Below, one piece after another: positions 7,234-16,129 of a stretch of 64,000 bases of DNA (within the stretch, counting starts at the first letter, position 1; each line of letters opens with the position of its first letter). The position numbers and the translations under genes are program-made. The notes below the pieces were generated by a model. It was not told the origin of the DNA, did no database searches, and saw only the letters and a list, made by a program, of their open reading frames with translations. This stretch comes from Hohaiivirga grylli (GTDB lineage Bacteria > Pseudomonadota > Alphaproteobacteria > Rhizobiales > Beijerinckiaceae), in contig NZ_JBBYXI010000001.1 of the NCBI RefSeq assembly GCF_039655745.1, positions 930,001-994,000 of the forward strand, written 5' to 3'.

Positions 7234-8400
7234 ATGCAGCGCTTTAATAATCGTCAGATATCCATTGGTGTGGGTGTTCTTATCCTTCTGGGTGCCGCTT
7301 TTTGGGGCCTGACAGGGAAAAAGGATACAAGCCAGAAGGGAGACCCTCGTCAGACTGCTGTTGAGGTTGCTGAGGCGAAAGCTGTTAACTTCCCGGTCAG
7401 TAGACAAGCGATTGCGCTGGTTGAGTCACCTGCAACAGTTACAATTCTCTCGCGTATTGATAGTCAGCTTATCGAACAGCACGTTCGAGATGGGCAAATT
7501 GTTGAAAAAGGTGACCTGCTCTTTGTTCTGGATGATCGTGAAATCAAGGCTACCATCGCGAAAGATCAGGCAACCATTGATAAAGACGAGGCTCTGCTCG
7601 CTCAAAGTCTTGCGGACTTAAGCCGTGCTCAAGCGCTGCTGGCAAAGAACTCGGCATCCCAGCAACAAGTTGATCAGGCAACCGCAAACCAGAAATCAGC
7701 AGCCGCTGTTCTTGATGCGGATAAGGCTATCCTTGAATCTGATAAACTTAAGCTCTCATATACCCGTATTTACGCACCCATTTCAGGTAGAGTGGGCTCT
7801 GTCCGCGTCACCCCCGGCAATCTTGTTAAGGCGAATGACAGTTCCGGTGGCGGGCTTGTAACAATCACACAAATTCAACCACTGCGTGTAACGTTTGCCC
7901 TGCCGGAGAGAGATTTACCTCTGCTGCGTAAGGCGACAGATCAAAAGATAGTGCCGGAAGTTAAAATCAGTGCACCAAACGGTGGAGCAACTGCGGTTGG
8001 TAAGCTCGACTTTCTTGATAACATGGTCGATTCAAGCTCCGGCACCATCACTGTTAAGGCGTCTTTCCCAAATGATGAACGCAAGTTCTGGCCGGGACAA
8101 TATGTGCAGATTGAAGCTGTTCTCGGGCAACTTGATGATGTGATTTTGGTGCCGACTGTTGCTCTGCAGATGGGGCAAAAAGGGCCATATGTCTTTGTTG
8201 CTTTACCTGATGGCAAGGCCGGTGTCCGGGATGTCCAGATTATTGGCTCTGATAATGTGAACTCTGCAATTTCAGGTCTGAAGGCTGGAGAGCAGATCAT
8301 TGTTGAAGGGCATAACCGCTTATCAGAGGGTGCGGCGATCAATATCGTCAACAAACCCTCCCAGCCGACCCCGAATACTGAAAACGGAGATAAGCAGTGA
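7234..8400 (+). CDS. RND efflux pump periplasmic adaptor (AcrA/MexA type)
   Basis: Membrane-fusion protein of 388 residues that bridges the inner-membrane RND pump to an outer-membrane channel. It has an N-terminal membrane anchor (residues about 10-26), a lipoyl half-motif (SQLIEQHVRDGQIVEKGDLL, about 78-97), a Gln/Ala-rich helical hairpin (about 105-165), the second lipoyl half (YAPISGRVGSVRVTPGNLV) and a beta-barrel domain (FWPGQYVQIEAVL). The stop overlaps the start of the RND permease by 4 bases (ATGA), so translation is coupled. No outer-membrane TolC-like gene is present here; it must be supplied from elsewhere. Drug or metabolite specificity cannot be read from the sequence. Confidence 0.92.
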   Translation: MQRFNNRQISIGVGVLILLGAAFWGLTGKKDTSQKGDPRQTAVEVAEAKAVNFPVSRQAIALVESPATVTILSRIDSQLIEQHVRDGQIVEKGDLLFVLDDREIKATIAKDQATIDKDEALLAQSLADLSRAQALLAKNSASQQQVDQATANQKSAAAVLDADKAILESDKLKLSYTRIYAPISGRVGSVRVTPGNLVKANDSSGGGLVTITQIQPLRVTFALPERDLPLLRKATDQKIVPEVKISAPNGGATAVGKLDFLDNMVDSSSGTITVKASFPNDERKFWPGQYVQIEAVLGQLDDVILVPTVALQMGQKGPYVFVALPDGKAGVRDVQIIGSDNVNSAISGLKAGEQIIVEGHNRLSEGAAINIVNKPSQPTPNTENGDKQ

Positions 8401-11400
8401 ATATATCCGAATTCTGTATTCGCCGGCCCGTTGCAACGATCTTAATGTCGATTGCATTGATCCTTGGTGGATTGTTTGCATATAGCCATTTGCCTGTTGC
8501 AGCTCTGCCCCGGACAGAATTCCCGGTTATCAACGTTTCTGCCCAGCTCCCCGGAGCTTCACCTGAAACCATGGCAAACTCGGTTGCAACACCGCTGATC
8601 AAGCAGTTCGCTACGATTGCTGGTATTGATGCAATTTCTACAACGAGTGCCCAAGGCTCGACATCTATTGCCATCCAGTTTGTGTTGGAGCGCGATATCG
8701 ATGCGGCTGCGGCTGACGTACAGGCTGCCATTACGCGCACAAGCCGTCAGCTTCCGGATGAAATGACCAATGCTCCCAGCTTTCGTAAAGTGAATCCTGC
8801 GGATGCACCAATCCTGATGATGACGGTTCGTAGTGACCGTGTGCCACTTTCTGAACTTGATGCTTACAGCCAACAGGTTATCTCACCGGCTCTATCAACT
8901 ATTCCCGGTGTCGCACAGGTTATTGTCTGGGGTAGTCAGAAATATGCGGTACGTATTCAGATCGACCCAAATGCCTTAGCTACCCGCGGTATTGGTGTTG
9001 ACGAAATCCAGACAGCTGTGGCTGCTGCAAATGCGAATACGCCAGTTGGAACACTGCAAAATGATAAGCAGCAACTGATCATTGAGGCAAAGACCCAGCT
9101 CGAAAATGCCAAGCAGTTTGCGAATATTATTGTTGCAACTCGCAATGGGAGGCCTGTGCGTCTGGGGGATGTTGCCAATGTGATCGACTCTGTCGAGAAC
9201 ACGAAGACAGCCGCCAGTTTCAATGGTGAGCGGACAATCATGCTGGCCGTTCAGCGCCAGCCAGATGCCAATACCGTTGAGGTTGTTGATCGGGTAAAAG
9301 CGCTTCTGCCACAGTTCGAGGCAACGCTTCCTCCCGGTTCCAAAATCGGTATTGCTAATGACCGTTCAACATCTATTCGTGAAGCTGTTGAGGACGTTCA
9401 GTTTACGCTCGCACTGACAATTGTGCTGGTTATTCTGGTTATCTTTATATTTCTGCGCCATGCGACAGCGACAATCATTCCAAGTTTTGCGGTCCCCATT
9501 TCACTGATTGCAACTTATGGGGTCATGTACCTTTTCGGCTTCTCAATCGATAATATCTCGCTTCTTGCCCTGACCCTATCTGTGGGGTTGGTGGTCGATG
9601 ATGCGATCGTGATGTTGGAAAACATCATGCGTCATATGGAGGAAGAGGGCCGCAGTCCTATGGAAGCGGCGTTGGTTGGTAGTAAGGAAATCGGGTTTAC
9701 GATTATTTCGATTACCGTCTCACTGCTGGCTGTCTTTATTCCTGTTTTGCTAATGGAAGGCATCATCGGGCGACTATTCTATGAGTTCGCGATTGTTGTG
9801 ACGGCTTCTATCGCAGCATCTGCATTTGTCTCTTTGACACTGACACCGATGCTCTGCTCACGCATTATCACTCATAACGCGGCAAAGCAGGTTGATGCGC
9901 AAGGCAAAGGCTTTAACGCAGCTCTGGAGCGTGGTTTCAACAAAACCCTGGAGTGGTATGACCGCGGTTTGGAAATCTGTCTGAAGCACCAGCGTGCTGT
10001 CGTTGCTGTTTTCTTCGGAACACTTGTCGCTAACTTTTTGATGTTTGCCTACATTCCCAAAGGTTTTGTGCCGCAAGAAGATATTGGCATTCTCAGTATT
10101 TCAACAAAAGCCCGACAGGATGTTTCTTTTGACGCCATGTCCAAGCTTCAAAAGCAGGTTGAAAACGTCTTTCTTGAATCACCCTATGTCGATACCTTTA
10201 TCTCAATGGTTGGCGGCGGCGGTGGCAGCTCGGGGATGAACACAGGCAGTGGTTTCTCCGTGTTAAAGCCGAAAGGTGAACGCCCACCAATGAACGCGAT
10301 CCTAACGGAGTTCCGGGCTAAATTTGCCAAGATTGCCGGCATCGATGTTTATATGAACCCGGTTCAGAACCTGAACATCAGTGGCGGCCGTTCATCTTCA
10401 AGTATGTACCAGTATGTTCTGCAAGGTTTGAACTATACAGACCTGTATGAATGGGCACCTCGTGTCACCGAGAAAATGCGTGCAGACCGGGCAAACTTTG
10501 TTGATGTTGTCTCTGACCTTCAGAACAATGCCCTGCAAGCAACCCTTGTGATTGATAAGGATAAGGCAAAGACACTCGGGATTGAGGCTGATCGTTTACG
10601 CTCAACGCTCTATTCCGGTTTCGGAACGCGCCAGATTTCGACTATCTATTCAACGGGTGATTCCTACTCCGTTTTGATGGAATTCGACCCCAATATGGAT
10701 TGGTCAGCAAACAGGCTGGATCTGATCTATGTACGCTCTACGTATGGAAATCTTGTTCCATTAAGTGCATTTGCCAAAGTTGAGCGTAGTGTCGGCACTG
10801 TTACCGTCTCCCAATTGGGACAGCTTCCCGCCGTGACAATTTCCTTCAACCTGCCTGAAGGGGTGTCATTGGGGACTGCGGTTAACAGGCTAGAAGCTAT
10901 GAAGCAGGAAATGGGTTTGCCGGTAACGATTACATCGACATTCTCAGGTACTGCCAAAACCTTCCAGAGCTCTCAGTCTAACCAGATCATGCTGGTGATT
11001 GCCGCTATCCTGACAGTTTATATCGTGCTGGGTATCCTCTATGAGAGCTTTATTCACCCGCTGACTATTTTGAGCGGCCTGCCGTCGGCTGTGATTGGTG
11101 CTCTTGGGTCGCTCCTGCTGTTTGGAATGGACCTCAGTATTATCGCAATTATCGGGTTGTTGATGCTTATCGGTATCGTCAAGAAAAACGCGATCATGAT
11201 GATTGACGTCGCCTTGACCTTGCAACGTGATGGTGTGGAACCTCGAGAGGCAATCCATAAAGCCTGTCTGATGCGTTTCCGGCCAATCATGATGACGACT
11301 TTTGCCGCTATCATGGGAACTTTCCCGATCGCCATCGGGCATGGTGCAAGTTCTGAGTTGAGGCAGCCTCTGGGTGTCGCGGTGGTTGGCGGGTTGATCG

Positions 11401-11528
11401 TTTCGCAGATGCTGACGCTGTTTATTACACCTGTGCTGTATCTTTATATGGAACGGTTCTCCCAGTTCCTGCTGAGCCTGCCTGAGCGCTGGAAAACCTT
11501 CAGACAGACCAAACACCATAGCGCTTGA
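8397..11528 (+). CDS. RND multidrug efflux permease (HAE1/AcrB superfamily)
   Basis: A 1043-residue proton-driven exporter of full family length. It begins with the usual ISEFCIRRPVATILMSIALILGG (first helix) and has two periplasmic porter domains separated by two six-helix repeats. The signature GLVVDDAIVMLENIMRHME (about 396-414) contains the paired aspartates (DD) of the proton relay, and IGLLMLIGIVKKNAIMMIDVA marks the second half. A glycine-rich stretch (GGGGGSSGMNTGSGF) lies in the second porter domain. By resemblance it is closer to MdtB/C- and MexF-like homotrimers than to metal exporters. It ends 28 bases from a convergent gene with no obvious terminator. Confidence 0.94.
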   Translation: MNISEFCIRRPVATILMSIALILGGLFAYSHLPVAALPRTEFPVINVSAQLPGASPETMANSVATPLIKQFATIAGIDAISTTSAQGSTSIAIQFVLERDIDAAAADVQAAITRTSRQLPDEMTNAPSFRKVNPADAPILMMTVRSDRVPLSELDAYSQQVISPALSTIPGVAQVIVWGSQKYAVRIQIDPNALATRGIGVDEIQTAVAAANANTPVGTLQNDKQQLIIEAKTQLENAKQFANIIVATRNGRPVRLGDVANVIDSVENTKTAASFNGERTIMLAVQRQPDANTVEVVDRVKALLPQFEATLPPGSKIGIANDRSTSIREAVEDVQFTLALTIVLVILVIFIFLRHATATIIPSFAVPISLIATYGVMYLFGFSIDNISLLALTLSVGLVVDDAIVMLENIMRHMEEEGRSPMEAALVGSKEIGFTIISITVSLLAVFIPVLLMEGIIGRLFYEFAIVVTASIAASAFVSLTLTPMLCSRIITHNAAKQVDAQGKGFNAALERGFNKTLEWYDRGLEICLKHQRAVVAVFFGTLVANFLMFAYIPKGFVPQEDIGILSISTKARQDVSFDAMSKLQKQVENVFLESPYVDTFISMVGGGGGSSGMNTGSGFSVLKPKGERPPMNAILTEFRAKFAKIAGIDVYMNPVQNLNISGGRSSSSMYQYVLQGLNYTDLYEWAPRVTEKMRADRANFVDVVSDLQNNALQATLVIDKDKAKTLGIEADRLRSTLYSGFGTRQISTIYSTGDSYSVLMEFDPNMDWSANRLDLIYVRSTYGNLVPLSAFAKVERSVGTVTVSQLGQLPAVTISFNLPEGVSLGTAVNRLEAMKQEMGLPVTITSTFSGTAKTFQSSQSNQIMLVIAAILTVYIVLGILYESFIHPLTILSGLPSAVIGALGSLLLFGMDLSIIAIIGLLMLIGIVKKNAIMMIDVALTLQRDGVEPREAIHKACLMRFRPIMMTTFAAIMGTFPIAIGHGASSELRQPLGVAVVGGLIVSQMLTLFITPVLYLYMERFSQFLLSLPERWKTFRQTKHHSA

Positions 11529-11556
11529 TATGAAATGTCTGAGTGTGGAGTTGCCG

Positions 11557-11874
11557 TTATCTTTTAGAAGTAAGATGCGGCTGCTCACACGTATAACCAA
11601 CAAAGCATTGCGGGTTATCCTTACTCGGAATCCAGGCCGCCTTGGTTCTTTCCATCGTTGCGCAAAAGCCAGCATGATCCACATAACGATCATAGAGATG
11701 TGAGCCGTAGTAAATTGTAACGGCTCCTTCAGTTCTGACCATTGTTTGCAATTGGCTACATGGTATATTTTGCGATGTAACTTGTTGAGCCTGTGCGGCA
11801 CTTAAACATGCACTGCCCAGAATAATGACGCCTAGCAGGGTAGGGAGTAAACAGGTTTTATGACGGTTGGTCAT
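11557..11874 (-). CDS. Secreted small protein, paralogue of the next gene
   Basis: A 105-residue protein with signal peptide (LLPTLLGVIILGSACLSAAQAQ). The mature part carries the pattern IYYGSHLYDRYVDHAGFC ... AAWIPSKDNPQCFVGYTC, with four cysteines probably forming two disulfides. I choose the second ATG (11874) because GAGAGGG lies 6 bases upstream; the first ATG (11878-11880) directly abuts it. It is the downstream member of a tandem pair separated by about 14 bases. Proteins of this pattern occur in Hyphomicrobiales as conserved hypotheticals; no function is known to me. Confidence 0.78.
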   Translation of the reverse strand: MTNRHKTCLLPTLLGVIILGSACLSAAQAQQVTSQNIPCSQLQTMVRTEGAVTIYYGSHLYDRYVDHAGFCATMERTKAAWIPSKDNPQCFVGYTCEQPHLTSKR

Positions 11875-11888
11875 GATCATCCCTCTCT

Positions 11889-12191
11889 TTATCGAAACCA
11901 GATATCAGAATCTGGCTCAATGCATGTGTAGCCAATGAAGCACTGAGGGTTATCTTTCGTGGGAACCCACGCTGGTTCTGTGGCCTGTCGTGGAGGGCAG
12001 AAGCGCTCGTCTTTGACATAACGATCGTAAATGAATTTATCTGTATCCAGCACAGCAAAGCCCTGCTTATCAATAACGTTTTTGGCTTCCTGACAGGACA
12101 TGTTTCTGGTCAGAGAGCGTGCCTGAGCTGAGGCTGACAGGCAGCTTCCTGCCACTACAATACATAGAATATGTGCAAGGGTGCGGGACAT
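11889..12191 (-). CDS. Secreted small protein, tandem paralogue
   Basis: A 100-residue exported protein (signal peptide ILCIVVAGSCLSASAQA) whose mature part matches the neighbouring gene: MSCQEAKNVI, FIYDRYVKDERFCPPR, AWVPTKDNPQCFIGYTCIEP. The cysteines line up in both copies. The ATG at 12191 is preferred over an upstream TTG because GGAG lies 9 bases before it. The two genes are in the same orientation, about 14 bases apart, so a local duplication and co-transcription are likely. The function is unknown; location is periplasmic or extracellular. Confidence 0.8.
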   Translation of the reverse strand: MSRTLAHILCIVVAGSCLSASAQARSLTRNMSCQEAKNVIDKQGFAVLDTDKFIYDRYVKDERFCPPRQATEPAWVPTKDNPQCFIGYTCIEPDSDIWFR

Positions 12192-12225
12192 GAATTCAAT
12201 CTCCAATACCCCATATTATATACCT

Positions 12226-12250
12226 TGAAGCAGAGTATGTCCCTGCTTCA
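12226..12250 (-). terminator. Hairpin between the 12.3-kb gene and the secreted paralogues
   Basis: TGAAGCAG (12226-12233) pairs perfectly with CTGCTTCA (12243-12250). There is no U run on the minus strand, so it may be a weak terminator for the upstream gene or a processing signal. Confidence 0.4.
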
Positions 12251-12273
12251 AATATATTTAGCGTAAGGCAGGT

Positions 12274-12594
12274 TCAGACGTTCTCTGCGAGATGTTTTTT
12301 AATTTTGGCAATCTGGAATGGCCGCAGGATATGCCCATTTTCCGCGACAATGAATGAGCGGCTATCTGTGTCATCAGGGGCTTGCCTGATGGCCTCGCGC
12401 AGGCTGGGGTAGGTGATACCTTCATTGGAGGTACCATCATCCTGCCAGATAAAGAGTTGGGCGGGTGCTTCCAGTGTGCGCCGTGTTTCCTTGTCTAATC
12501 TGATACGGGCCGGTTTCTGCTTCCGCTTAGAGATAAACGAGAACAGCTTTTTAAAAGCTCCGTTAGTTGTCTCAGATGGTGGTGCAGATGACAT
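12274..12594 (-). CDS. Conserved hypothetical cytoplasmic protein, about 106 residues
   Basis: A soluble protein with no signal peptide. The N-terminal third is basic (FKKLFSFISKRKQKPARIRLDKETRR); the rest reads like a small alpha/beta domain (QLFIWQDDGTSNEGITYPSLREAIRQAP ... SFIVAENGHILRPFQI, last part rich in Lys). Two adjacent ATGs exist; GGAG lies 7 bases before the second (12594), which I prefer. It follows the acyl-AMP ligase gene only loosely (about 100 bases upstream of it on the opposite side of transcription) and shares its strand. I do not recognise the family. It contains no carrier-protein DSL motif. Confidence 0.6.
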   Translation of the reverse strand: MSSAPPSETTNGAFKKLFSFISKRKQKPARIRLDKETRRTLEAPAQLFIWQDDGTSNEGITYPSLREAIRQAPDDTDSRSFIVAENGHILRPFQIAKIKKHLAENV

Positions 12595-12698
12595 CATTCG
12601 TCTCCGTCAGTAACAGCAAACAATTTATCAAATATAATGATGAATTTACGATGAATATTTGTTCGCCTCTGAGTGAAGAGACACATGACATGCTATTT

Positions 12699-14351
12699 TT
12701 AGTCTGCTTTCAAAAATAATGCTTTGGCTCGTGCTCGTGCAAGTTTGCCTGATGAGGTGCGTGGAATGCGTCCGGAAGGGACAAAAATAATATCACATGA
12801 AATACCGAGAGCCTGGCTGATGGCTGTATGTATCTTATCTTTGGTTTCCGGATCTTCTGTTGCCTGTACCAGAAGGATAACCTGATCATCGCCTCCGGGC
12901 ACTTCCGTTGAAAAGGCGAGTGTCCGACCATGACTGAGAGAAATAGCATGCTCGGCGATACGCTCAATATCCTGTGGCCAGATATTTCTGCCTCGGAAGA
13001 TGATCAGATCTTTTGAGCGGCCAGTTATGAATAGCTGTCCACTGCGCATGTATCCAAGGTCACCTGTATCCATGAAACCGTTTTGATCAAAAACAGGTTC
13101 CGTATTTCCGGATGTGTAGCCCTGCATCAGGCTTTCACCTTTGATCAGGATGCAGCCTATCTGACGGTCAGGTTGAAGCCTGCCGTCTGTATCAGCAATG
13201 ATGACATCCATCCCCGGTAAGGGAACCCCGCAGCTGACAAAGCTTCTTACATCATCCTGCGGGCTTTCAACGTTTTGCCGTTTTATAACTGTACCTGTTT
13301 GGCTGGCCTGCTTGTAATCAATCTGGTCGATATCTGTATGATGACCGGCACGGCCAAACGAGATTGCAAGCGTTGCCTCAGCCATACCATAGCTTGGCAG
13401 GAAGCTATCCGGGTTAAACCCGGTTGGTTTAAGGGCTGATGCAAATGTGGCGAGCGTATCAGCCCGGATCATGTCACCGCCTATCCCGGCAATCCGCAGG
13501 TGAGAGAGATCAGGTATTGCCGTTTCACTGCTGAAACGTTCTGCGACGAGTCGGTAGGCAAAGTCTGGCGCATAGGTGATGGTTGTGCCGTATTCTGCCA
13601 TAAGTTTGAGCCATAGCATTGGACGGCGTGCAAAGGCCACGGATGGCATGTAATCAATATTGCAGGCTCCATAGACAGGGGCAATTGAGAAGCCAACCAA
13701 GCCCATGTCATGGTAAAACGGCAACCATGAGAAGGCTCGGTCATCTTCTCGCAACTGCATGCCATATGTCAGGATCGCTGAAACATTAGCGGATAATGCG
13801 CGATGGCTGATCAATATACCTTTGGGCTCGGATGTTGAGCCGGATGAAAACTGAATATAGGCAATATCGTCAGGTTGTGGTGGAGGAGGTAAATCGCCTG
13901 CCGCTGCTTGTGTCAAAGCATCGTAAGAGATGGCTCGTGCTGTATTTTCTAAGGCAATATCTGCAATATAATCTTGTTCAGGAAGGCTGATAACAGCTTT
14001 AATTTCCCCATTCCTGAGCATCGCTCCGATCTTGGCGGCATAAAGCCCTGGCTTTTCAAAACGCGAACGATAGGGAAGCGGGCAGGGGATAATGCCTGCA
14101 TACTGGCAGCCATAAAAAACATAGAGGAATTCAGGTCGTGTTTCTGCTGCAATCGCAACACGGTCTCCTGCTCTCAAATCATAATTGTGGAGGCGTTGGG
14201 CAATTGATATAGCCTGCGCATTCAGCTCTTCATAAGAAAGTGTGACAGTTGGCGTACCATTGCCATCATGAAACCGGAGATGTCTCTCACAGCTTGCCGC
14301 GGCCTGCAGTGCTTCAACGGTTGTCTTGAACTGGCCAATAGGTTTTTGCAT
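12699..14351 (-). CDS. Fatty acyl-AMP ligase (FAAL-type adenylating enzyme)
   Basis: A 550-residue member of the ANL superfamily. The P-loop FSSGSTSEPKG (about 168-178), the motif SYGMAEATL and the final RTSSGKLARARAK (catalytic Lys) are present. The SYGMAEATL form and the length point to FAALs, which make acyl-adenylates for transfer to a carrier protein, rather than acyl-CoA synthetases. No PKS, NRPS or carrier-protein gene is adjacent; the only upstream partner is a GNAT gene 20 bases away. The acceptor is therefore unknown. Confusion with a general acyl-CoA ligase is possible and depends on the FAAL insertion, which I did not align. Confidence 0.8.
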   Translation of the reverse strand: MQKPIGQFKTTVEALQAAASCERHLRFHDGNGTPTVTLSYEELNAQAISIAQRLHNYDLRAGDRVAIAAETRPEFLYVFYGCQYAGIIPCPLPYRSRFEKPGLYAAKIGAMLRNGEIKAVISLPEQDYIADIALENTARAISYDALTQAAAGDLPPPPQPDDIAYIQFSSGSTSEPKGILISHRALSANVSAILTYGMQLREDDRAFSWLPFYHDMGLVGFSIAPVYGACNIDYMPSVAFARRPMLWLKLMAEYGTTITYAPDFAYRLVAERFSSETAIPDLSHLRIAGIGGDMIRADTLATFASALKPTGFNPDSFLPSYGMAEATLAISFGRAGHHTDIDQIDYKQASQTGTVIKRQNVESPQDDVRSFVSCGVPLPGMDVIIADTDGRLQPDRQIGCILIKGESLMQGYTSGNTEPVFDQNGFMDTGDLGYMRSGQLFITGRSKDLIIFRGRNIWPQDIERIAEHAISLSHGRTLAFSTEVPGGDDQVILLVQATEDPETKDKIHTAISQALGISCDIIFVPSGRIPRTSSGKLARARAKALFLKAD

Positions 14352-14371
14352 CTCTAAACGCTGAAGCTGTA

Positions 14372-14935
14372 TCAGGTTGGCTTAATGGCTGAAAAAACGA
14401 GCACATCAAGGCGATTATCATTCTTGTCGAGATGCTCTTTTTGCAAGGCGCCTTCATAAATAAAATCCGGTGAGCCTATGAGGTTAAACAGAGCTGCTCG
14501 ATTGCTCTCCAGAACATGGGCTGAAAGCTTATCTATGTTGCGGTGGATGAACATCTCATCCCGAACGGCCAGTGTCGCCTCTGCCAGAATATTCTTACCC
14601 CGGAAATCCTTGTTGGCGATACAGACGATGATATGACCCGCGCGATGCTGCGGGTTTGATCGAATAACGTAAAAGCCGATTAAGCTTCCACTTTTCTTAT
14701 CTGTTATGCCAATCAGATAACTCGTCTGATTGTTGAAGCTTGCGATAAACTGACCGACTTGCGACGCTGTAAAACTGATATGAGGCAGGTTTAATGTATC
14801 AAGAATTTCAGGGAGTTTGAACCAGTCCAGAAGGATGGGTGCTGCATCCTGATCCAGCGTTTTCATCACAAAGTTAGCTGTTTGAATATGGATAGGTGTG
14901 CTTTTGTTTGCTGTCTGCTTGTTATCTTTTGTCAT
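14372..14935 (-). CDS. GNAT-family N-acetyltransferase (RimJ/RimL-like)
   Basis: A 187-residue protein with the GNAT fold: a beta-strand region SYLIGITDKKSGSLIGFYVI, the acetyl-CoA segment around RGKNILAEATLAVRDEMF, and a typical RimJ/L-type end (KLSAHVLESNRAALFNLIGSPDFIYEGAL). It would transfer an acyl group from CoA (or a carrier) to an amine. It is immediately upstream of the FAAL gene on the same strand, with a 20-base gap, so both are likely co-expressed. The substrate is not predictable; an acyl-amine product made with the FAAL is a hypothesis only. Confidence 0.75.
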   Translation of the reverse strand: MTKDNKQTANKSTPIHIQTANFVMKTLDQDAAPILLDWFKLPEILDTLNLPHISFTASQVGQFIASFNNQTSYLIGITDKKSGSLIGFYVIRSNPQHRAGHIIVCIANKDFRGKNILAEATLAVRDEMFIHRNIDKLSAHVLESNRAALFNLIGSPDFIYEGALQKEHLDKNDNRLDVLVFSAIKPT

Positions 14936-15009
14936 TGCACAATTCCAAATACAGTCACTTTGTTGGGCTGGTTATTATATAAATCTTATATATGGCCTGA
15001 GGTCTCTAC

Positions 15010-15606
15010 TTAGCTACCCGCGATAACTCTTTTAATTTTTGCCAGACGCGTTTCCTGATTTTCCTGATAGTTGGAGGCAAGGGCAAAGCGGCCCTGCCTA
15101 TCCATCATGTAAATTGTGACCTGATGATCGACGGTATAATCACCATCACTGGTGGGAACCTTGCGATAAAAAGCCTTAAAGCTGCGCGCAATTTCGGCAA
15201 TCTGATCCGGTGTTCCGGTCAGGCCGATGATGCGTTCATCGAAGTTTGAAAGATAGGTTTCAATCAGTTCTGGCGTATCGCGTTCAGGATCAACGGAGAT
15301 GAAAACAATATTGAGCTTATCCGCATCTGGCCCAAGCTCTTTCATATCCTGTGTCAGGTCAAAGAGTGTTGTCGGGCAGACTTCCGGGCAATGGGTGAAG
15401 CCGAAGAAGACGAGATAAGGTTTACCTTTCAGGCTTTCACTTGAGAAGGGCTTACCTTTCACATCTGTCAAAGTGAACGGTCCACCGATCGCAGCTGAGC
15501 CGCTTCCGCTTGTCCGCTCATTTCCGGCCAGAAAATAGAAGGCACCGGATAGTAACCCGATTGCAATAAACGCGAATGCCAGCACAGCCAGAAATTTGCG
15601 ATTCAT
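15010..15606 (-). CDS. SCO1/SenC family copper chaperone for cytochrome oxidase
   Basis: A 198-residue thioredoxin-fold protein anchored by one N-terminal helix (about 7-26) and facing the periplasm. It has the copper ligands HCPEVC (C73 and C77) and the distal His (DHQ, H161) of SCO proteins. SCO proteins deliver copper to the CuA site of cytochrome c oxidase. The start at 15606 is preceded by a GGGAGAAGGG-like site. A PCu(A)C chaperone that would work with it is encoded much further along (59388). The neighbours here are unrelated ThrE genes. Confidence 0.92.
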   Translation of the reverse strand: MNRKFLAVLAFAFIAIGLLSGAFYFLAGNERTSGSGSAAIGGPFTLTDVKGKPFSSESLKGKPYLVFFGFTHCPEVCPTTLFDLTQDMKELGPDADKLNIVFISVDPERDTPELIETYLSNFDERIIGLTGTPDQIAEIARSFKAFYRKVPTSDGDYTVDHQVTIYMMDRQGRFALASNYQENQETRLAKIKRVIAGS

Positions 15607-15661
15607 ACCCTTCTCCCGTTGTTAGCTTTTCATAACGCGGGAGCTGGTTATTGTCACGCCT

Positions 15662-16126
15662 CTACTTTTTTGCAGGTTTGAGAAGCCATGGAGCTGAAAT
15701 TCCAAGGGCCAGAGCAAAAAGAATGAGGATGGCCCGTGTGGCGTTTGCTCCGGCATCAATTAAAAATGCCATAGCCACATCGTTCGAAGGCTCTCTCGCG
15801 ACAGAAAGCAGGCTGCGGATGGTGTTAAACATTGGAACACCGGGGACCATTGGTATCGCAGCACTGATTGCCAGAACAGGGGTGGCCTGTCGCAAGCGCT
15901 TGGACCAAATTTTTGCAAACAGACCAATGGTATAAGCAGCAATCAAGGTGCCCATTACAAGGTCACTGTTCATATAGACACAGAGGTCTCTGATAAGGTG
16001 TCCGAGAATTGCCAGAATGGCAACTTTCCATAAGCTGCTTGGGTGAGAGTTGAATAGCATGGCAAAGCCGATGGCTGCCGGAGCTGCCCAGAGCTGTGTT
16101 AGCCAAGGATACCAGTTCATTGCCAT
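15662..16126 (-). CDS. Small subunit of split threonine/serine exporter (ThrE C-terminal type)
   Basis: A 154-residue membrane protein with about four helices, matching the C-terminal half of ThrE-type exporters (the DUF3815 part). Recognisable elements are AISAAIPMVPGVPMFNTIRSL and a polar loop with RATRAIL. It starts 3 bases after the stop of the large-subunit gene, so the pair is translated together. In Corynebacterium the two halves are fused in one ThrE; here, as in many proteobacteria, they are separate. It probably exports threonine and serine; substrate inferred from family. Confidence 0.8.
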   Translation of the reverse strand: MAMNWYPWLTQLWAAPAAIGFAMLFNSHPSSLWKVAILAILGHLIRDLCVYMNSDLVMGTLIAAYTIGLFAKIWSKRLRQATPVLAISAAIPMVPGVPMFNTIRSLLSVAREPSNDVAMAFLIDAGANATRAILILFALALGISAPWLLKPAKK

Positions 16127-16129
16127 CTC

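Noticed and set aside
10944..11801. 285-residue open frame antisense to the RND permease gene
   Set aside because: Polar, His/Gln-rich composition with no recognisable domain; it is a shadow of the highly conserved permease frame on the other strand.
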